17,645 nt of DNA from positions 1-17,645 of the forward strand of contig JAHELX010000036.1 of the NCBI GenBank assembly GCA_024643945.1. The letters run 5' to 3'. The notes under the pieces are model-generated. The model saw nothing but the letters and a program-made list of their open reading frames with translations. It made no database searches and was not told the origin of the DNA. A program made the translations under genes and the position numbers. Within the stretch, counting starts at the first letter, position 1. Each line of letters opens with the position of its first letter. Below are positions 14,728 through 17,645 of this stretch, piece by piece. This stretch comes from Anaerolineales bacterium. GTDB taxonomy: Bacteria; Chloroflexota; Anaerolineae; 4572-78; NAK82.

Positions 14728-14755
14728 ATTATAACCAAAGCATTATCCATGTCAA
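14728..14755 (-). promoter_or_regulatory. Consensus sigma70-type promoter of the thioredoxin/CsoR-like operon
   Basis: On the minus strand, TTGACA (14750-14755), a 16-base spacer and TATAAT (14728-14733). Both hexamers match consensus fully. Such a strong promoter with an operator at +1 is the layout expected for a tightly repressed, inducible operon. Confidence 0.88.
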
Positions 14756-14943
14756 ATCAGGCCAGGCAAATTGGGTAGGTGGAGTCGTCGCGATTCCCAT
14801 ATTGCGCCTCCTAACCGAAATCAGTGCACTCAAGTGCATTCCCTATAGCCGGGCCTTTAGCTAACTAATAGACGACCAGACATCCAAATTTCTTACAGAT
14901 GGTCTGAAAGGAGCTCTGGGCCCCTTTAGGCTTCGAGAATACG

Positions 14944-15717
14944 TCACTTCCCGCCTTCCAGGAAGCACACCACCCCGGCTGCAATGCCTCGGGCGGCCAG
15001 CTTCGGCCGGCGGACCAGCAAATCCTGGTCATCCAACAAAAAGCCGGCTTCAATAATGGCACCTGGCGTATACTGGTCAATCTCGCGGAAGGCATGGTAA
15101 TCGGTCATATTATCGGTGATGCTGCTGGGATGGCGCGGCAACCCGGTTGCCGCTTCGTATTCCTGATAAAGACAGTTCACCAACCTATCTTCGGCGTCTG
15201 GAATGGCGCTGTCGGTGACCCGTGCGACCTTGAAGCCGGTGGCGCCCGGTATATCACACGAGTCAGCGTGGATTGAGACCAGCGCGTCGGCGCGATAACC
15301 GGTCAAGCGATCGTCAAATTCCTCCAGCAAATCCACCCGGTATCCCTTGCGTTTGAGGAGTTCCTGCACTTCCTGGGCGATGACCATGTTCACCTCGGCC
15401 TCAGTCAGCCCATCAGCACAGACGGCACCAGGATCGTAGCCGGCGTGTCCAGCGACAATGCCGACATGGGGCGCGTCCGATGCCACCTCGACGGACGACA
15501 CAAAGGTGTCGGAGATGGCGGTCGTGCCACCCTCACCCGCTGGAGGCTTCGCTGTGATCGGCCGCTGATCCTCGCCACCGGTCAATAGGCGCGCACTGAT
15601 CAAAGCCGCCGCCAGCAACGATGCGATGGCAATGACCAGCATCACTCGCCCTCCCACCACCAATGCCTGCCGGCGGATCGGCGCTGGGAGCTCTTTCCTC
15701 CGCCTGCGTGTTTGCAT
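14944..15717 (-). CDS. N-acetylmuramoyl-L-alanine amidase (Amidase_3 family), membrane-anchored
   Basis: A 257-residue zinc amidase predicted to cut the bond between MurNAc and the stem peptide of peptidoglycan. A basic N-terminus MQTRRRRKEL and one membrane segment (about 25-42) anchor it outside the membrane. A linker of about 40 residues precedes the catalytic domain from about 84. Probable zinc ligands are His91 in VGIVAGHAGYDPGA, Glu106 in GLTEAEVN and His150 in ALVSIHADSC. The catalytic Glu is likely Glu223 in GAIIEAGFL. No SH3 or SPOR domain is present. It is transcribed alone. ATG at 15717 has no Shine-Dalgarno and lies 6 bases after a -10-like element, so the message may be leaderless. 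Confidence 0.9.
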   Translation of the reverse strand: MQTRRRRKELPAPIRRQALVVGGRVMLVIAIASLLAAALISARLLTGGEDQRPITAKPPAGEGGTTAISDTFVSSVEVASDAPHVGIVAGHAGYDPGAVCADGLTEAEVNMVIAQEVQELLKRKGYRVDLLEEFDDRLTGYRADALVSIHADSCDIPGATGFKVARVTDSAIPDAEDRLVNCLYQEYEAATGLPRHPSSITDNMTDYHAFREIDQYTPGAIIEAGFLLDDQDLLVRRPKLAARGIAAGVVCFLEGGK

Positions 15718-15723
15718 AACGCT

Positions 15724-15729
15724 ATCTTA
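15724..15729 (-). promoter_or_regulatory. Candidate -10 element of a leaderless amidase promoter
   Basis: Minus-strand TAAGAT ends 6 bases before the amidase ATG, which places the transcription start at or next to the A of ATG. The -35 region (TTTCGC, 17 bases upstream) is poor. The absence of any Shine-Dalgarno supports leaderless translation, but the -10 alone is weak evidence. Confidence 0.35.
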
Positions 15730-15803
15730 CCACAATCCGGCGGAACGCGAAAGATGCCATTTTAACTATCGCTGGCAATCCCCTTCCTGCCCCAGTTCTC
15801 ACA

Positions 15804-15841
15804 ATAGCAAGACCCTGCCCGATGCGGCAGGGTCTTGCTAT
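15804..15841. terminator. Perfect 16-bp hairpin, possible factor-independent 3'-end structure
   Basis: atagcaagaccctgcc and ggcagggtcttgctat pair perfectly around a 6-base loop. There is no T-run on either side, so it is not a classic intrinsic terminator. It lies between the PPOX gene and the amidase gene, both on the minus strand, and could end or stabilise the PPOX message. Confidence 0.45.
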
Positions 15842-16029
15842 GCGGCAGTTTGCGCCGGGCCAGCAACATCTCTAACTTTTCTCATACGTTTCTCTTACAA
15901 GATTCCACTTGTTCTATGCTACTATGGTAGTACTGGCAAGCCGATTATTGTTTATTAAGGGCTTGCTAATTCCAATCGGGCCAGCACGGCTTTCTGTCTC
16001 ACTGTTGCCCACCGTGTTGGCCCGTCTGT

Positions 16030-16080
16030 TTTTGCCCTGCTTAAGCTCGTGCCTTGGCTGGCACGTAGGATCGGGCAAAA
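16030..16080. terminator. Nested inverted repeat directly after the PPOX gene
   Basis: The outer arms ttttgccc (16030-16037) and gggcaaaa (16073-16080) enclose a second hairpin, cgtgcc-ttggct-ggcacg (16048-16065). On the minus strand the structure begins at the base after the PPOX stop codon. A 3'-end role is likely by position; no U-run follows. The rest of 15842-16029 shows nothing I can interpret. Confidence 0.45.
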
Positions 16081-16497
16081 TCAGAACCCACGCAGATTTG
16101 TCGGCGTCACACGAACAGCGACAGAATAGCTGTCTGCAAAGCCCTCGGGTGACATCCCAAGGTCTGCAATCCCTTCCCGGTACTTCTCCGCGTATTCTAC
16201 AGCCTCGTTGGCCGGCGGCGCATCCTCAGCAATGTGAGCCTCACCGGTGAGGACCACAATATCTCCTCCCTGCCCATCACTGTCCAAGTTGAGCGCTACC
16301 TTTGGGTTGCGCGCTATATGCCGCAGTTTATGTGCGTTGGGTTGGCTATATATCAGGAATGTCTCGCCATCCCAAAAGAACCACACCGGCCTCGGTTGGG
16401 GTGTATTATCGCTTCCGACCGTAGTCAGCCAGATAACGGGTTCCTCTCGAAGCCTGTGGGTCACTCTACGCCCGAATTCACTCGTCAAGTCTATCAT
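16081..16497 (-). CDS. Pyridoxamine 5'-phosphate oxidase-like (PPOX class) flavin/F420 enzyme
   Basis: A 138-residue split-barrel protein of the PPOX class. Motifs are PVIWLTTVGSDNTPQPRPVW, FFWDGETFLIYSQPNAHKLR and IARNPKVALNLDSDGQGGD, followed by IVVLTGEAHI. This order resembles the mycobacterial Rv3369-like subgroup, some of whose relatives use F420; cofactor and substrate cannot be fixed from sequence. It probably acts in the cytoplasm as a dimer. The frame is open to 16542, but ATG at 16497 is chosen because AGGAGGAG lies about 8 bases upstream and a -10 element (16531-16536) overlaps the longer version. It is a single-gene unit, divergent from the MoxR gene. Confidence 0.88.
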   Translation of the reverse strand: MIDLTSEFGRRVTHRLREEPVIWLTTVGSDNTPQPRPVWFFWDGETFLIYSQPNAHKLRHIARNPKVALNLDSDGQGGDIVVLTGEAHIAEDAPPANEAVEYAEKYREGIADLGMSPEGFADSYSVAVRVTPTNLRGF

Positions 16498-16530
16498 CAG
16501 TTGCTCCTCCTGTCGTCCTGGATTTATATG

Positions 16531-16559
16531 AGTATAACACATTTATCTCCCGCTTTCAA
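16531..16559 (-). promoter_or_regulatory. Sigma70-type promoter of the PPOX gene
   Basis: On the minus strand, TTGAAA (16554-16559), a 17-base spacer and TATACT (16531-16536). The start falls near 16524, about 27 bases before the chosen ATG. Confidence 0.65.
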
Positions 16560-16639
16560 TAGATTTCACCACCCCCACAGTTTGTGCCAGGTAAAAAGAG
16601 CCATCTCATCGGGCAGGGCCTTGTTGGGCGTCAAGGGGC

Positions 16640-16668
16640 TTGCGCTGTCGGTGTCCCTAGCGTATACT
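16640..16668 (+). promoter_or_regulatory. Candidate promoter of the moxR-like gene
   Basis: TTGCGC (16640-16645), a 17-base spacer and TATACT (16663-16668). The -10 is good and the -35 is poor. The start would be near 16675, giving a short leader that contains AAGGGGG before the ATG at 16693. Confidence 0.45.
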
Positions 16669-16692
16669 GTAGGTGCGAAGGGGGCACAGGGC

Positions 16693-17645
16693 ATGTCCAT
16701 CTCGTTAATTGAGTACACCGACCGCATCATCCGTAACGTCGAAACAGTCATCGTCGGCAAGCGGCATCAGATCGAGCTTCTCATGGTGGCCCTGCTTTGC
16801 CAGGGGCACGTGCTCATCGAGGACGTGCCGGGTACCGGCAAGACGATGTTAGCCCGGGCTGCGGCAGCCAGCATAGGCATTGGCTTTCAGCGATTACAGT
16901 GCACGCCCGATCTGCTACCCAACGACATCACCGGCGTGAACGTGTTCAGCCAGAAAACCGGCGAGTTTGACTTTCGGCCTGGCCCCGTTTTTGCCAGTAT
17001 TTTGCTAGCAGACGAGATTAACCGGGCCACCCCGCGCACTCAGGCGGCGCTATTGGAAGCAATGCAAGAGCGACAGGTCACGGTGGATGGAGTTACCCGC
17101 CCGCTGCCCGTGCCGTTTCTGGTGCTGGCCACGCAGAACCCCATTGAATATGAGGGCACTTTTCCCCTTCCCGAGGCCCAACTCGACCGATTCCTCATGC
17201 GATTGTCCCTGGGCTATCCGGAGGCCGACGACGAAGCCCAGATTCTGCGTAACCTCAGAAAACGACATCCTATTGAGACGCTGGGGCAGGCAGTCGATAG
17301 CGCCGACTTGCCGGCGCTATACGATGTGGTCAGCGACGTGCACGTAGAAGAGTCGTTGGAGCGATACGTTCTGACCATTGTGCGTGCCACCCGTTCACAC
17401 CCTGATGTGGCGTTGGGAGCCAGTCCACGCGGATCGTTGGCCCTCTACAAGACTGCCCAGGCCCTGGCCGCATTGCGTGGCCGTGATTACGTTGTCCCCG
17501 ACGACATCAAGACTCTGGCTCCCTTTACCCTGGCCCATCGCTTGATCGTCAAGCCGGAAAGCGAGTTAAGAGGGCGTAGCCCCCAGGCAATCCTGGACGA
17601 GATCCTGGAACATACCGCCCTGGACATTGGAGAGTTGAAACGTAA
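16693..17645 (+). CDS. MoxR-family AAA+ ATPase, cut by the right edge
   Basis: 317 complete codons are visible and the frame is still open at the edge; MoxR proteins are usually 300-350 residues, so nearly all of it is here. Walker A is EDVPGTGKTMLAR (GTGKT at 47-51), Walker B LLADEINRATPRTQ, then the LLEAMQERQVTVDG helix, sensor 1 LATQNPIEYEG, LPEAQLDRFLMRL and the sensor 2 region ASPRGSLALYKTAQALA. MoxR ATPases act as chaperone-like partners of von Willebrand A or DUF58 proteins, usually encoded directly downstream, which here would be outside the window. ATG at 16693 follows AAGGGGG. It is divergent from the PPOX gene. Confidence 0.95.
   Translation, partial: MSISLIEYTDRIIRNVETVIVGKRHQIELLMVALLCQGHVLIEDVPGTGKTMLARAAAASIGIGFQRLQCTPDLLPNDITGVNVFSQKTGEFDFRPGPVFASILLADEINRATPRTQAALLEAMQERQVTVDGVTRPLPVPFLVLATQNPIEYEGTFPLPEAQLDRFLMRLSLGYPEADDEAQILRNLRKRHPIETLGQAVDSADLPALYDVVSDVHVEESLERYVLTIVRATRSHPDVALGASPRGSLALYKTAQALAALRGRDYVVPDDIKTLAPFTLAHRLIVKPESELRGRSPQAILDEILEHTALDIGELKR

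Noticed and set aside
14826..14842. Small inverted repeat tgcact-ca-agtgca near the end of the amidase gene
   Set aside because: A 6-bp stem is common by chance in this length. It has no U-run and no gene start next to it.
15909..16250. 113-codon plus-strand frame between the amidase and PPOX genes
   Set aside because: It runs through the hairpin structures and into the antisense of the PPOX gene, without a ribosome site or family resemblance.

Overview
The window reads as chromosome of a moderately GC-rich bacterium. The mix of two tandem liv transporters with lipoprotein binding proteins, a LipM-type octanoyltransferase, a YlxP/DUF503 protein, a many-TM GAF histidine kinase, a CsoR-family repressor and an F420/PPOX-type oxidoreductase would fit a Chloroflexota (Anaerolineae-like) genome. 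That assignment is inference from gene content and protein style; no rRNA or marker gene is present.

Layout. (1) 1-3636, minus strand: branched-chain amino acid type ABC transporter A, in the order livK-livH-livM-livG, running off the left edge inside livG. (2) 3637-4200: a gene-free spacer holding an imperfect inverted-repeat element whose right arm carries two nested tandem duplications. (3) 4201-9268, minus strand: complete transporter B, livK-livH-livM-livG-livF, diverged from A. Both operons carry a strong GC-rich hairpin between livK and livH. Transporter B appears to have a leader of about 400 nt starting at a near-consensus promoter. (4) 9860-13243, plus strand: lipM, ylxP and an orphan sensor histidine kinase, from a good sigma70-type promoter, closed by a bidirectional terminator at 13251-13280. 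(5) 13302-14673, minus strand: a compact thiol operon of trxA, a membrane-anchored thioredoxin with an in-frame TGA, an FmdB-type zinc ribbon and a CsoR/CstR-like repressor. It is driven by a TTGACA-N16-TATAAT promoter with a perfect GATACCCCC-A-GGGGGTATC dyad at the expected transcription start. (6) 14944-15717, minus: membrane-anchored N-acetylmuramoyl-L-alanine amidase, possibly leaderless. (7) 16081-16497, minus: PPOX-family flavin/F420 enzyme. (8) 16693-right edge, plus: MoxR-type AAA ATPase, partial.

The most interesting point is the second thioredoxin (13904-14335). Its start overlaps the trxA stop as ATGA. Its frame is open for 143 codons except for one TGA, at codon 60. That is exactly the place of the nucleophilic cysteine of the CxxC motif, giving F-U-S-A-C, and the rest of the thioredoxin fold, including the second Cys and the cis-Pro loop, is intact. 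The simplest reading is a selenocysteine-containing thioredoxin that ordinary gene calling would truncate or miss. The repressor in the same operon lacks the copper-ligand His of CsoR but keeps both cysteines, as in persulfide sensors of the CstR type. The whole operon may therefore be an autoregulated persulfide- or thiol-stress response unit with one Cys thioredoxin and one Sec thioredoxin.
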